From NCBI GenBank assembly GCA_049999765.1, contig JBNGIQ010009202.1, positions 1 to 64,000 on the forward strand: a DNA stretch of 64,000 nt. The letters run 5' to 3'. This DNA comes from Phaeoceros laevis (lineage: Eukaryota; Anthocerotophyta; Anthocerotopsida; Notothyladales). Below the pieces are notes generated by a model. That model was not told where the DNA came from. It ran no database searches and worked only from the letters and a program-made list of their open reading frames with translations. Below are positions 30,211 to 40,734 of the stretch, in pieces. The translations under genes and the position numbers were made by a program. Within the stretch, counting starts at the first letter, position 1; every line of letters begins with the position of its first letter.

Positions 30211-31850
30211 ATGCAGAACAGGTCCTCGGAGGGTTGGCAGGTTGCTCACATGATACCAATACCAGTGATGCGGCCTTTGCCCCTTGTGGCACACATTTTC
30301 ACTCTCAGGGAAATGCAGGAAGCGACCGATTACTTCAGCCTGGATAACCTTTTGGGCGAAGGAGGTTTTGGTCGTGTTTACAGAGGAGTTCTTGGCGGCA
30401 GTGGCAAGGTATTTAGACCCTGCCTCAGTTCCTAGTGCTTTCATCCAACAAGATGAGCGTGATGTGATAGGGAAAACTGTTGGGTTGGCAAACGGCATTG
30501 GAAACTGATGTAAGGTTGTAAGCAACATCATTGGCTCACTCACGTGTAGTGTGCTTGTTGCTGACGAACAGCACTGGCAATGCGTGGTTGTAGGTTGTAG
30601 CAATAAAGCAGATGGACCCCGCACCGAGCAAGGGAGCTCAGGGCGAGCGGGAATTTAGAGTTGAGGTGGATATTTTGAGCAGGCTAAACCACCCAAACTT
30701 GGTTCAGCTTATTGGATACTGCGCTGACAGTACGCAAAGAATGTTGGTGTACGAATTCATGCCCAATGGAAATCTTCAGGAGCATTTGCATGGTGAGAAG
30801 AAAACCGTGGTGTTTCTTCAAAGCTGGAATTCCCTGTTGCCGGTGGGTTTGCTGGATACAATTCGTAGTTCATGCTTGGGTTGCTCGGTTAACCTCGTTC
30901 CTTCTCTGGAAACAGGTATTGTCAGGGTGAAAATGGATTGGGTTATGCGTGTCCGCATAGCCCTAGGAGCAGCAAGGGCTTTGGAGCATTTGCACTCAGG
31001 CCCGGGGACAGGAAATCCGGTCATCCATCGAGATTTCAAATCTAGCAACATACTTTTGGATGAGAAATTTCAATGCAAGGTAAGAAGGGCAAGCTCGTCT
31101 TGAAACAATGCGCAGATAGCTCCTGTGACTATCAGCTTTTTGATGACCTCTGCTAACACGGTGCTTGTGTGCTGCTGGCAACCAAAGGTGTCGGACTTCG
31201 GTCTAGCCAAGCTTGTACCCTTTGGAAACAAAATGTACGTTTCTACAAGGGTACTGGGGACGTTTGGCTACTTCGACCCTCAGTACACTGCTGTAAGTTG
31301 GGTCTCGAAATGTTCAGGGACTGGCCATGCAGTTAATTCTTTGAGAGGCTCGACTTCTGACTCGTCTCCTTTGTGTGTATGCTTTTGCAGACCGGAAGGC
31401 TGACTCTGAAGAGTGATGTGTATGGTTTCGGTGTCGTTCTTCTGGAGCTTTTGACAGGAAGAAAGGCTGTCGATCTGACCTCGCAGAACTTGAGAAAGCA
31501 GAATCTCGTATCGCAGGTTTGATCTTACACTTTGATGATAAATAACCAGCTTGTAATTCGTATGAAGAGTAAAGCAGCTGTGTAAACTCATCTCTAACTT
31601 GTGCCCTCAATACTCTATTGTGCTTCAGGTGAGACATGCGTTGAAGGATAAGAGAAAGTTGAGGAAAGTTGTTGATTCCGAGATAAGCATTGATGCATAC
31701 CTGCTGGAGACGGTAAGCAGATACTCTACTCTGGCATCAAGATGTGTGAGGGACGACCCCGATCGGCGGCCTTCCATGAAAGAGTGCGTAAGAGAACTGG
31801 AGCAGATCTACATCATCGCAGCTAGCGATGCTGATAACATCATGAGGTGA
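30211..31850 (+). CDS. Receptor-like cytoplasmic kinase, PBL28-like
   Basis: Six coding exons: 30211-30408, 30594-30792, 30916-31079, 31188-31292, 31391-31516 and 31629-31850, giving 337 residues with all introns GT-AG (98-185 bp). The protein has [14 protein letters not shown], the glycine loop [11 protein letters not shown], the ATP lysine in [15 protein letters not shown] with catalytic Asp, DFGLAKL, and [20 protein letters not shown]. It lacks an extracellular or membrane domain, so it is an RLCK. It is closest in my memory to Arabidopsis PBL28 ([21 protein letters not shown]). RLCKs relay signals from surface receptor kinases by Ser/Thr phosphorylation. The activation segment reads GYFDPQYT where DPEYT is expected, replacing the APE-motif glutamate with glutamine. 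Confidence 0.93.
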
Positions 31851-32527
31851 CCGACCGCAGACTTTCTGAGAGTTTAGCCACCATTATTGCTTGTTAGCAT
31901 CTGCCATAGTATTGATGTCTGCATTGCCTAAAGCCCCAGTTTGGCCTGCATTCCAGCGTTCACCGATTTGCTCAAGGGGATTGTAGTCGCGCAAACTTTA
32001 GGAAGTTTTGCTAGGTTCACCTCAACGCCCTAAACTATAATAAATCCAGCTGTAAATAAAAATCTTGAACATCCGTTTCGAGTGAAACATTCGTGGGACC
32101 CCTTCTTGGCTTTCTTGGCCACGTGCTGACAAATGAAGCCGAAAGACTGCCGGGCAGTCAGCAGGTAGACAGCAACTAGAAATCAGATTTTCAAGGCCGG
32201 TTGAAAGAAATAAAATGTCTGGAGCCGGGTGCGCTTTCCACCTGCCAAATGGCGATGGCGCGAGCTCCCACCGTCAGCTTCCTCTGGACGCTAGCGCTGG
32301 CGCGCTGAGGACTGACTGATAAGAGGGTCCGGAGTAGCCTATTTCGCGATGGAGCAACTTGAGAGAATCTTGAACCATCATTGTTGGCCCGTCCCTGCTG
32401 GTAGAGTCACCTAAAGTTCGCACACTGATGAGACAGCCTTGAACTAGTTCATCGATTCCAATTTCGACCCCCACAGGCAGTCATTGGATCTGGAACAAAG
32501 AGAATCGTCACATCGATTTCAAGCGGA

Positions 32528-33743
32528 ATGGACAATCGATCGGTCAGCCAGTCCAGCTCCTTCGGCAGCAGCAAGCAGCAGCAGCAGCAGCAGCAGCGTC
32601 TGAACAATCAGTACGGCTCCGAGGTGGATGGGAATGGCCGCCACGGCCAAATGCAAGCCGCCGATCACGATACGAGCAGCTCCGACACCTTCAGCATACA
32701 GACGGAATACTCACTCGTCTCCATCGGCTTCGTCCCTTCCTTCCCTTACCAGATGAACGCAGCCCNNNNNNNNNNNNNNNNNNNNNNNNNNNNNNNNNNN
32801 NNNNNNNNNNNNNNNNNNNNNNNNNNNNNNNNNNNNNNNNNNNNNNNNNNNNNNNNNNNNNNNNNCTTCCCCTGCCGGGGCCAGCGACGCCGCCATACCT
32901 GCTGCTTCAACCAGCGGCAAGCTCAAAGTCTCGCCGGGACGAGCATTGCGCTCGGACGGCAGCCCCCAGCGGACGACCAGCGTTCCCAAGGGACGGATGA
33001 GCACGCCCAAGAGGCTGTTCGGCGGGCTGAAGAAGGTGGAGGAAGAGGAGAAGTACTCCAAGTTCGTGGAGCCCGTCTTCTTCTACAACCCCACCAGCAG
33101 GCCGCGCCCCCGCAGCTGCTGCCAGGAGCATGGCGGCTGTATGTGCATGTGCGTCCTGCTTCTGGCGTCCATCCTGGCGCTCACCTGCCTCATCCTCTTC
33201 CTCACGCTGCGCCCACACCCGCCCGCCTACGAGCTGCGAGAGGCCATCGTCTCCGAGCTTTCGCTCCACCCGCAGGACAACAGCAGCGCCGACTTTCTGG
33301 GCGCGGACCTGCCGGTGGAGGAGCTGGGCGAGCCCAAGCGCCTGCGGTTCGGGATGGACCGCCTGGCGCTCGCAGTGCGCAACCGCAACTCCTTCGCGCG
33401 GTTCGCGTACCGCACCGCGCAGTTGGAGGCGCGGTACGAGGACCGGCCGTTGCGGGCGCTGGAGGTGCAGGGGTTCTCGCAGAAGGCGCGCGGCGAGCGG
33501 GTGGTGGAGTTCGTGTTGCCGGTGGAGGAGGTGCTGGTGGACGGCCCAGCCGCGCGCAACATCACGCTTGATTTCGAGCGTGGGTTGGTGACCGTGCAGT
33601 TGCACGCGGCCATTGGAGTGAGCGTCACCGTGCTGGGCTTCTTTCCGCTGCCCTCGTACCGGGCTCCCCTTTCCTGCTTCATTAACGTCCGCCTCCAACT
33701 GTCGACGGACGTGGTCACCGTTAACTCTAAAGGTTGCTTTTAA
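32528..33743 (+). CDS. NDR1/HIN1-like (NHL), LEA-2 domain membrane protein
   Basis: A single exon interrupted by a 100-N gap. The N-terminal cytosolic part is Ser/Gln-rich with a polyglutamine run. After the gap comes basic sequence (PKGRMSTPKRLFGGLKK), then a Cys-rich juxtamembrane stretch and one transmembrane helix (MCVLLLASILALTCLILF), followed by a LEA-2-like beta domain (NITLDFERGLVTVQLHAAIG, SFARFAYRTAQLEARYEDR). This is the architecture of NHL proteins, which sit at the plasma membrane or other membranes and include defence and dehydration-associated members. The frame differs across the gap only because the gap length is arbitrary. Strong GC bias in the coding part contrasts with the AT-rich DNA downstream. 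Confidence 0.8.
32766..32865. other. Assembly gap of 100 N inside the NHL gene
   Basis: Exactly 100 N of unknown true length; it hides part of the cytosolic N-terminal region. Confidence 0.95.
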
Positions 33744-34866
33744 TTCATTAAGGAGTCCAGCGATAGATCGTTTCCATAGATCCTTCTCTTCCCTTTTGAA
33801 GGTGAAGTAGAAAAAGCTGAGACAAACAAATTTAAAGATTTGCGATAGAAGACACTAGAAACACATTGCGGAGTGCGGGATCATGACGCAATGGAGAAGG
33901 CGCAATGGAGAAGGCGATAAGGGCACAAATAAGCATAATGTGTAAGTGGAAGCCGCAAAGGTTATAGCAAGACCTCAGTCAACACTTCGGATTTAGTGAT
34001 CGTAATAGAGTCTTCAAAGCTTGGAACATATTGGCCAGCAAGCACCACATTATGGTGAATGAATGAATGAATGAATCTCAATATACTGCTCTAATATATA
34101 TGGACCTATAAGCTACACCAAGTATAGCAATATACTAGGTGTTCAGCTCTAGCTACCTACATCAGGGTTCGTAGATTGAGTCGGGGCTGCGGCCTTTTTG
34201 CCGCACGGTTGGCTCCCTGCCCACGGTTGGCTCCCCGCCAGATCGTATAAAGATTCATACATTCATTCATAGCAATATACTAGGCATTCACTTGTTAGCT
34301 TCTAGGCACTCCTCTAGCTTTTTTCTTGGTTTATATACAGAATGAGGCTACCTACATACCACCAATCCTCCTAATGTAGCACCAAGGTGCATGCTTGTTT
34401 CCCATGTGGCATTAGGCTATCATGACATTTGCTAGTACTAAATATTATTACCTAGCCTCCAATGCTCATCTTTCATGCTCTTTACATGAGTTACTACTCT
34501 TCCCAACTAGCAAGTTTAAATAGAACTAGTTGAAAGAAATCGTGACGAAAGTGCAACTTTGAGCATCATTGCTTTCCACCTCAACCCCTACGTGGTGCAA
34601 TCTTCAACCCAATTAAAACACACATCCAACATCAACAAAAATCAACCAGTAGCCTAATTTCAACCATATCGGACTCATCTCTATTATCAATCATCTATTT
34701 AATGGATAATCTATATGTTTCCGTCTTGTCGTCCTACTACTACTAATATTATTAACTATTAAAACTATTGTTGTTGTTGCTTCGCCATTGGAGGATTGCA
34801 CGCCCTCGAGTCAGCAGTTAAGCATACTAGCAGACCAAACAAATTAAAAGCTCAGCTACAAACTTT
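33744..34866. other. AT-rich intergenic DNA with simple repeats
   Basis: No gene seen. It holds a (TGAA)n run near 34056-34077 and a matching inverted CATTCATTCAT near 34256-34270. Between them is a GC-rich block with GTTGGCTCCC repeated twice, so 34,050-34,275 may be a small element with simple-repeat ends. Confidence 0.5.
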
Positions 34867-35062
34867 CCAATATTTTCAGTAATATTTTCTCATTTATAAT
34901 ATGCTCTTCAACCTTCTGCATCGTGTGACCAGTGCTCAACTACAAGCTTTCCAATATTTTCAGTAATATTTTCTCATTTATCATATNNNNNNNNNNTATT
35001 TTCAGTAATATTTTCTCATTTATCATATGCTCTTCAACCTTCTTCATCATGTGACCAGTGCT
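34867..35062. repeat. Tandem repeat, about three units, containing a 10-N gap
   Basis: The unit TCCAATATTTTCAGTAATAT-TTTCTCATTTAT-ATAT-GCTCTTCAACCTTCTGCATCGTGTGACCAGTGCTCA is repeated in whole or part three times. The 10 N at 34987-34996 fall at the junction between the second and third units, so the gap probably reflects difficulty resolving the repeat. Confidence 0.85.
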
Positions 35063-35101
35063 CAGGCTGGCTCACAATAACTGGCATTTTGAAGGCACGC
35101 G

Positions 35102-35369
35102 CTTAACCCCTAAACGACACACGGTCCTTTTTGGGCCTGTTCCGTTCGTAGGCGCCCGCCCCGTTCCCGGCCTTTGGGCAAGTAACCCGGTTTCCATGAC
35201 GTTGTAAGTCCGTAGACTAGTTAGTAGAGAGGCGTTTCGGGTCTGTCAATGGAAACAAGGGACAGGCCCGCGATTTTCTTTTGTGTGGTGTCGTTTAGGG
35301 GTTAAGTTTCTTTTGTGTGGTGTCGTTTAAGGGTTAAGTTCTTTTGTGTGGTGTCGTTTAGGGGTTAAG
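35102..35369. mobile_element. MITE-like element with ~19-bp terminal inverted repeats
   Basis: It starts CTTAACCCCTAAACGACAC (35102-35120) and ends GTGTCGTTTAGGGGTTAAG (35351-35369), the exact inverse. The interior is GC-rich and non-coding. The right terminus is present three times (35288-35306, 35320-35338 with one mismatch, 35351-35369) as a 31-32-bp tandem unit ending TTAAG. Size and structure fit a non-autonomous DNA transposon; the superfamily is not clear. Confidence 0.7.
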
Positions 35370-37480
35370 ATCGTGGTCCAGTCTCGAGATGCTTATCCCT
35401 CCCATCTTCCTTTCAAAATGTGAGGAAGTACAACAATCTCGAATTCGAAAGCAGTCACGTTAACACAATAAGTCAACTACTACCATAGTAGCGAGAAAAA
35501 AAAACATACTATCTAGTATCTAGTATTGCAAGAGTTTGTTGTGAGACCATTGAGGCAATAAATTAGGTATATTAAGGTCACATCTTTCAGCATTTACAAA
35601 ATAGAAATGTAGATAGACTGAAAAATGGTTTCTTCATAATACTCATTAACTCTCCTGTGGAATGTAAAGAACTTCTCATGCTAACTCTATTGTGGAATGT
35701 AAAGAACATCTCATGCTAACTCTTGTCACTCACTAACATTCATTCTCATAATAGATAAATTTGCCAAAGAAACATACTACTATATTAAATACCAAGACTC
35801 ACTTTCAGCTTTGAGCATGTGCATTTCACCAGCTTCTCACCCAACATTGATAGTGAAGGATCATAAACATAGTGTTGTAGGGGATTTGAAATCCTCTAAG
35901 TTGTAAGTTTCCAAAAAGTTACAAATTCATGCACCACTTCCCCAAAAAATATAATAGCCAATATTTTAGCAGTTGATGGTAAAATTCAGTGATGATTATG
36001 AATGATTTTTATTACTGGTCTAGGCGCGAGCCAACCGGAATGCTAGCTAAGAGGGTGACAGCCATTATGGCGAATATAGTGGGAAGCAACTTGAAGGAAG
36101 AAAGCATATAAGCAGCTCCCCACCTCGTTTCTAGTTGCGATTTTTTTATAAATGTGCATGTTCACTAAAAAAACTTGAAGGAAGAAGCCAACAACCTTCT
36201 TCCTTGAAGTTGTCTTCCCACTAGCATCCACAAATAGCCACACCTCTATATAGAACTTTGTAACTCCAAATATGCATTTTGTTAGAATTTAAGCAATGAA
36301 GGAATTTTATTAAAGTGGTGGGCGTGGAGACCGAGACAACCTACAGTCCTCGCTTTTTGGGCTTGAATGCCTCCACATGGTTTTGGCCCAAAAGAGCTTT
36401 CAGCACATGTGTGATTCTCAGACTGCTGGACACAAGAATTTGGCTCGACAGCTTGGCGTTTAAGGACCGTGGTATGGAGAGTTCTCCCAGTCGCTAACGA
36501 GGCTCTTGTCAAATTGGAGTGAGAGAACTTCGATGAGCTCAAGAACTGGCTTCTCCCTGTCATCATAGGGCATGAACATTATTTTGGGACTGCCACCGAC
36601 TGGTATGAACTGCTCGAGCCATTTGAAGTAATTATGTGTTTAGCAGCATGGGACAAGCTCAATTGCATGCTATTCGACAGGGCAGACCCGGCCGAGCAAG
36701 TAGTTCTCTGGCGAGAACGCGGTGCTCGCTGGGCAGTAACACACCCAAGACACGATCCCCAGCGGCCGGGTTGGGCTCCCTTTGCGAGTTCAGGTTCACT
36801 TGACTCCTGCTGCCACGAATACTGGGAGCGGGAAATGGACTCCTAGAGGTTCTACAACTAGCACCTTTGTGAGCATAGGGGATGCAGGCCGGAGTGGGAG
36901 TTCTGGCGGGAGTGGTACTTATGGCGGGAGTGGTTGATTTCCAGGCAGATCTATTTAATATTTTTAAGATCATAACGGTTATGTACAGGTTGTCCTACAA
37001 AGCAATGAAGCTTGTCTAAAGTTTTATACATTTGGCTCCTCGAGAGGAACCAAATTGGTGGACATTATTATGCAAGACGTTGTAGTTCTCGACACAGCTC
37101 CTAAGGGAGCATAGCCTATGTGCTCGAAGCTGTAAGTGCAAATCATGCCAGAGCAAGGTTAAGTACCTAGGGTTGGTTGCACTGTGATGATCTGAGATCC
37201 GGCCACCTTCACTTGGATAAAGAAGGGCATTTGAGGTTGGACCTGGCTAAGTACCTACCTCTCCTTGTATGATGTCGGGTGATACTTTCGTAATTCCTGC
37301 AGGAGTAATTAGTCCACCTCTCTCTAATGCATACAAATGCATGGCGGAGATGGTTTTAAATGTCCGATGTGTGGGAGGGATGAAACATTGAGTGCATTTC
37401 TACAAGGTGAGGATGAGATTTACAATATGTTTCTTGCTGGATCCCCTGTTTCAACAGATGATGGGATACTGGAGAGAATC
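35370..37480. other. AT-rich region, no gene recognised
   Basis: Short frames around 36,280-36,970 have no recognisable domains, and stops interrupt them in all phases. 35,640-35,720 contains a 50-bp direct repeat (CTCTTGTGGAATGTAAAGAAC-TCTCATGCTAACTCT). Nothing here is convincing as a gene. Confidence 0.5.
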
Positions 37481-37484
37481 TTAC

Positions 37485-37820
37485 CAGATTGGGACCGTGT
37501 CAACCTCCTCAAATACCATCACATCACATCACCAGATGATTTCAAAAGGTTGACTTTCCTCATTGCGCTCGTCGCATTCCCTGGTGCGGGCAAAACAACC
37601 TTTGGACGAGGTGGGAGACATATACTGGCTCAAAAGTGGCAGAGTTTGGAAGCCGGGGACAGAGAGGCACGGGACCACATTGTGAGCTGACGCCTAGTTT
37701 CTGAAAGAAAGCAGCGGTTCATGAGGATGATTGATAACATGTTGTCCTTTCCATGGATTCAACCTTGCGATGTGATGTGATTTGATTGTATTTGAGGAAG
37801 TTGACACGGTTCCAATCAGG
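37485..37820. repeat. Inverted repeat with ~45-bp arms
   Basis: The sequence ATTGGGACCGTGTCAACCTC-CTCAAATACCATCACATCACATC near 37488-37531 is matched in reverse complement near 37770-37818 with about five mismatches. The loop is roughly 240 bp. A transcript would fold into a hairpin; the arms sit in short frames that encode PDWDRVNLLKYHHITS and, on the other strand, PDWNRVNFLKYNQITS, so the source may be a coding sequence. Confidence 0.75.
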
Positions 37821-38914
37821 ATCCCCCTCGGCAGTGAGCCACACTTTGTTGTGTGAGACTGGGGGGACAATTCCCCACGAGGAGGAAGGATTGAGCCCTA
37901 ACAATATGCTAGCATTGCGCAGGTTTTTTTCATCTCTTAGTAGAGAAGATACATTGATCGCCTACAAGTAGTTTTTGCGAGATATTTGTGCTGACACCCC
38001 CTGGTGTTAAAAAAATTTTGCTTGGAGGATGTTTTCGAAATTCTGAGGGTGGGGCTGTTAAACCCTAAAGTTGATACTGTCTTTTCCAAATATGTCCTTT
38101 TTCGCCGGCCAGACGCAGAACCCGCACTTTACTCTTCTTTACTCTTCTTCCAACTCTTCTGCGCATCCAATGGCTGACAAGGAAAGTGACCTTACTTAGA
38201 TGCCCGCTGATGATTGGCACTTTTACGTTCCATGGCCAGGAAAATGACCTTACTTAGGTCTGCCCGCCGATGATTGGTACTACAACTGGTTACTGGGTGA
38301 GGGTGACCAGTGGGAAAATCTGTAAGAGGTAGGTGGGGAAATTCACTGACAAGCAGTTGGGGAAAAAGCGGGAACCTAGCCCTGCTGCAGAGGCAGGCAA
38401 AATGCCAAGGCAAGCGGGAATCCAACGTAAAACATTATCTATGAGCTACATGATGGATGTCCCAAGAGAGTTTATGGACGAACTGAACTCCGCAACAGGA
38501 TATGTGTCCGCAATAGGATTTGTGCCGCGAGAGGGCACATGAAGTGTAGTGGGAGAGGTGACATGGGCCCAGCAGTTCGTTTTCAGTTATGTACATGGGA
38601 TGTACTCTCTAGCTGGAGGAAATACATTCCCGCTGCTAATTGTTGCTAGCACCAGGTTTTCATCTACCTCTTTGAGATATACGAGTACTGGACATGCTCG
38701 AGCCATTTACATCCCGCTCAGAACTTTGTGCCTAGGAATAGGAGGTAGTAGAAGTGGACCCATAGAAGGTGGACACAATTATAACCTGGTCACCTCCTAG
38801 CAACGTGACTGTAATGCAACAACTTTTGGATATGACCAACCAATTGCGGTCCTTCATCGATGTTTATTCTGGACAAGATATTTGCAGCATTGACTGAAGT
38901 CCCCAAAAAGATAG

Positions 38915-39185
38915 CAAGGTATTTGATGAACGAGGTGCAATAATTGGCTGCATTTGAGAAAGTTGTAGGTGGCAGTAGTAACTAGAATGGTATTGGCCCT
39001 GCTTGACCCAAGCCAACCACTTGTCTTCCGCACGGATGCTTCTGATTATGCTATTGGAGATGTACTATAGCAAGGGGACAAAAATGTCAGCTTCCTATCC
39101 AGAAAGTTGCAAGGTGGCTCTAGTGAGCAAATGTCATCTCCAAATCTTAAATTCCCTCGGGTTGGTATAGCCCTTGAAAGAAGCC
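38915..39185 (+). mobile_element. Ty3/gypsy retrotransposon relic (RNase H region)
   Basis: Conceptual translation with frame changes reads VLALLDPSQPLVFRTDASDY, AIGDVL, a stop, QGDKNVSFLSRKLQ and IALERS. This is the RT/RNase H junction of Ty3/gypsy elements (LPDPSKPFVVRTDASDYAIG-VL-Q). Several stops and no LTRs in view show a dead fragment. Confidence 0.75.
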
Positions 39186-39764
39186 TTTCTAATACCACAT
39201 AATTCAAGTTGTGTAAAATTATAGCAATACTAAGCCTCTTAAACATTTTTAAAGTTCAAGATCTTGAGAGTATCCAATAAGCAAAGCAAAACTAGTACAA
39301 ACTTTTGTCAATCTTCATCACGGTCAATAAGAATGTCGAAAAGCTATAATCAAATTTGAATTCTGTTCAAGAACGAAACTTACGTGTATTAATACCTTAG
39401 CTACGGCCTATTGCCACATCCTACTTAGCTCATTGGCTAGCTAGTACATAACTAGCACCTGATAGCTAATTAAGTTTGCTATAGCTAGTTATGTTGAACT
39501 AGGGTTTAGCTATGTTACCCCTTCTTTTGTCTTGCAGTCAACTTAGGGTTTGGCAGTTCTTCATCAAGTCTCTTTGAAAAGGTTAATGCTAGGAAGTAGT
39601 GACAAGACTCTATCAACCCAAAGTGTACTACAATACATGTATGGGGCAGTAGGGTTTGTCTTTGCATGGATTTGTGAAGCTCCCTTCTACACTCAGGGTG
39701 TTTTACTTGTTGTACTTCATTTGTTGGCTTTCATGTGTTTAATTCCCAGTAAAGCTGCTTCGTC

Positions 39765-40112
39765 TTCTTCTTCTATGTAGTAGTAGTAGTAGATTATGGT
39801 GTTTAAGCTTTACTTCGTCTTCTTCTTCTATGTAGTAGTAGTAGTAGATTATGGTGTTTAGCCAACTCCACATGGGAATGTATGTAGCTACTTGTATAGA
39901 CTACTAGTGTCTTCTATATAGCTACTTGTATAGACTAAGATTTTACTTATAAGAAAGTTACACTTCCTTTGTTGGCTTTCATGTGTTAAGTTTTATGGTA
40001 CCAAAGATTGTCTTCTATATAGCTACTTGTATAGACTAAGATTTTACTTATAAGAAAGTTAGAGTTCCTTTGTTGGCTTTCACCTGTTTAGTTTCATGGT
40101 ACCATCTTTGTC
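39765..40112. repeat. Tandem and dispersed repeats with (GTA)n
   Basis: CTTCTTCTTCTATGTAGTAG-TAGTAGTAGATTATGGTGTTTA occurs twice (about 39765-39805 and 39820-39862); its continuation GCCAACTCCACATGGGAAT is the inverse of the repeat at 27281-27350. Downstream, a 101-bp unit starting CTTCTATATAGCTACTTGTA is repeated at 39911 and 40012. Confidence 0.8.
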
Positions 40113-40734
40113 CAACCCTATGGCCAAACGGAAAGAGACGTACATAGGTTTCTCAACGTTTCTGTTCATAGGATAAAAAATACACAAGTTTTGAATGGTA
40201 CAGGTGATGGTAGATTGCTCTGTTCCATGGCAAAGATCATATTGTCTACCACTTAACCGATCATCAATAGTTTCTCTGAAACTTTTCCCAGTTGAGAAAG
40301 GAGTTGGCAAGTCATTGTGGTGTGGAAATCCTTTGTCTGCTCGCCGCTGTTTAATTGCTTTCTCCACGATGCTTGCAATCCGCTTCCTTGCCTAGGTTGA
40401 GTGAAATTCATTCATGAATTCCATTGCATGTGGCCCTAGACTACTGTAAGGGTTCGTAAATAGGTGGACAAAAAAGCTTGAATGTCTGGATGGAAGGCCT
40501 ACGACGTACTCTGACAGCTTTGTTGAAAGTTGTCCCTGGAAGATTGAAAGAAAGCGCCAGAAGTGCCTCCTCGAAGTGGTAACAGAGCATTAGAAGCTCG
40601 TCTGTAACGCTGGCCGAGAGATGGTCGCAGGAGAGCTTCAAACCCCACCAAATACACTGGAGGGGTTTATTCTTCGGAAGAGGAGGCGCACAGTTCTCTG
40701 AGGGAGTCGCTTCGGTTGTCAATTTTCTTCTTGC

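Noticed and set aside
35288-35369. Three 31-32-bp repeats considered as a CRISPR-like array
   Set aside because: The repeats are contiguous without spacers and form the end of a MITE-like element in plant nuclear DNA.
36282-36973. Short frames on both strands
   Set aside because: No domain, no splice-consistent extension, surrounded by AT-rich repeat DNA.
37337-37690. 117-codon frame with a GAGKTT sequence resembling a P-loop
   Set aside because: The motif is isolated, no other ATPase motif follows, and part of the frame belongs to an inverted repeat; the ATG also lies in repeat-rich DNA.
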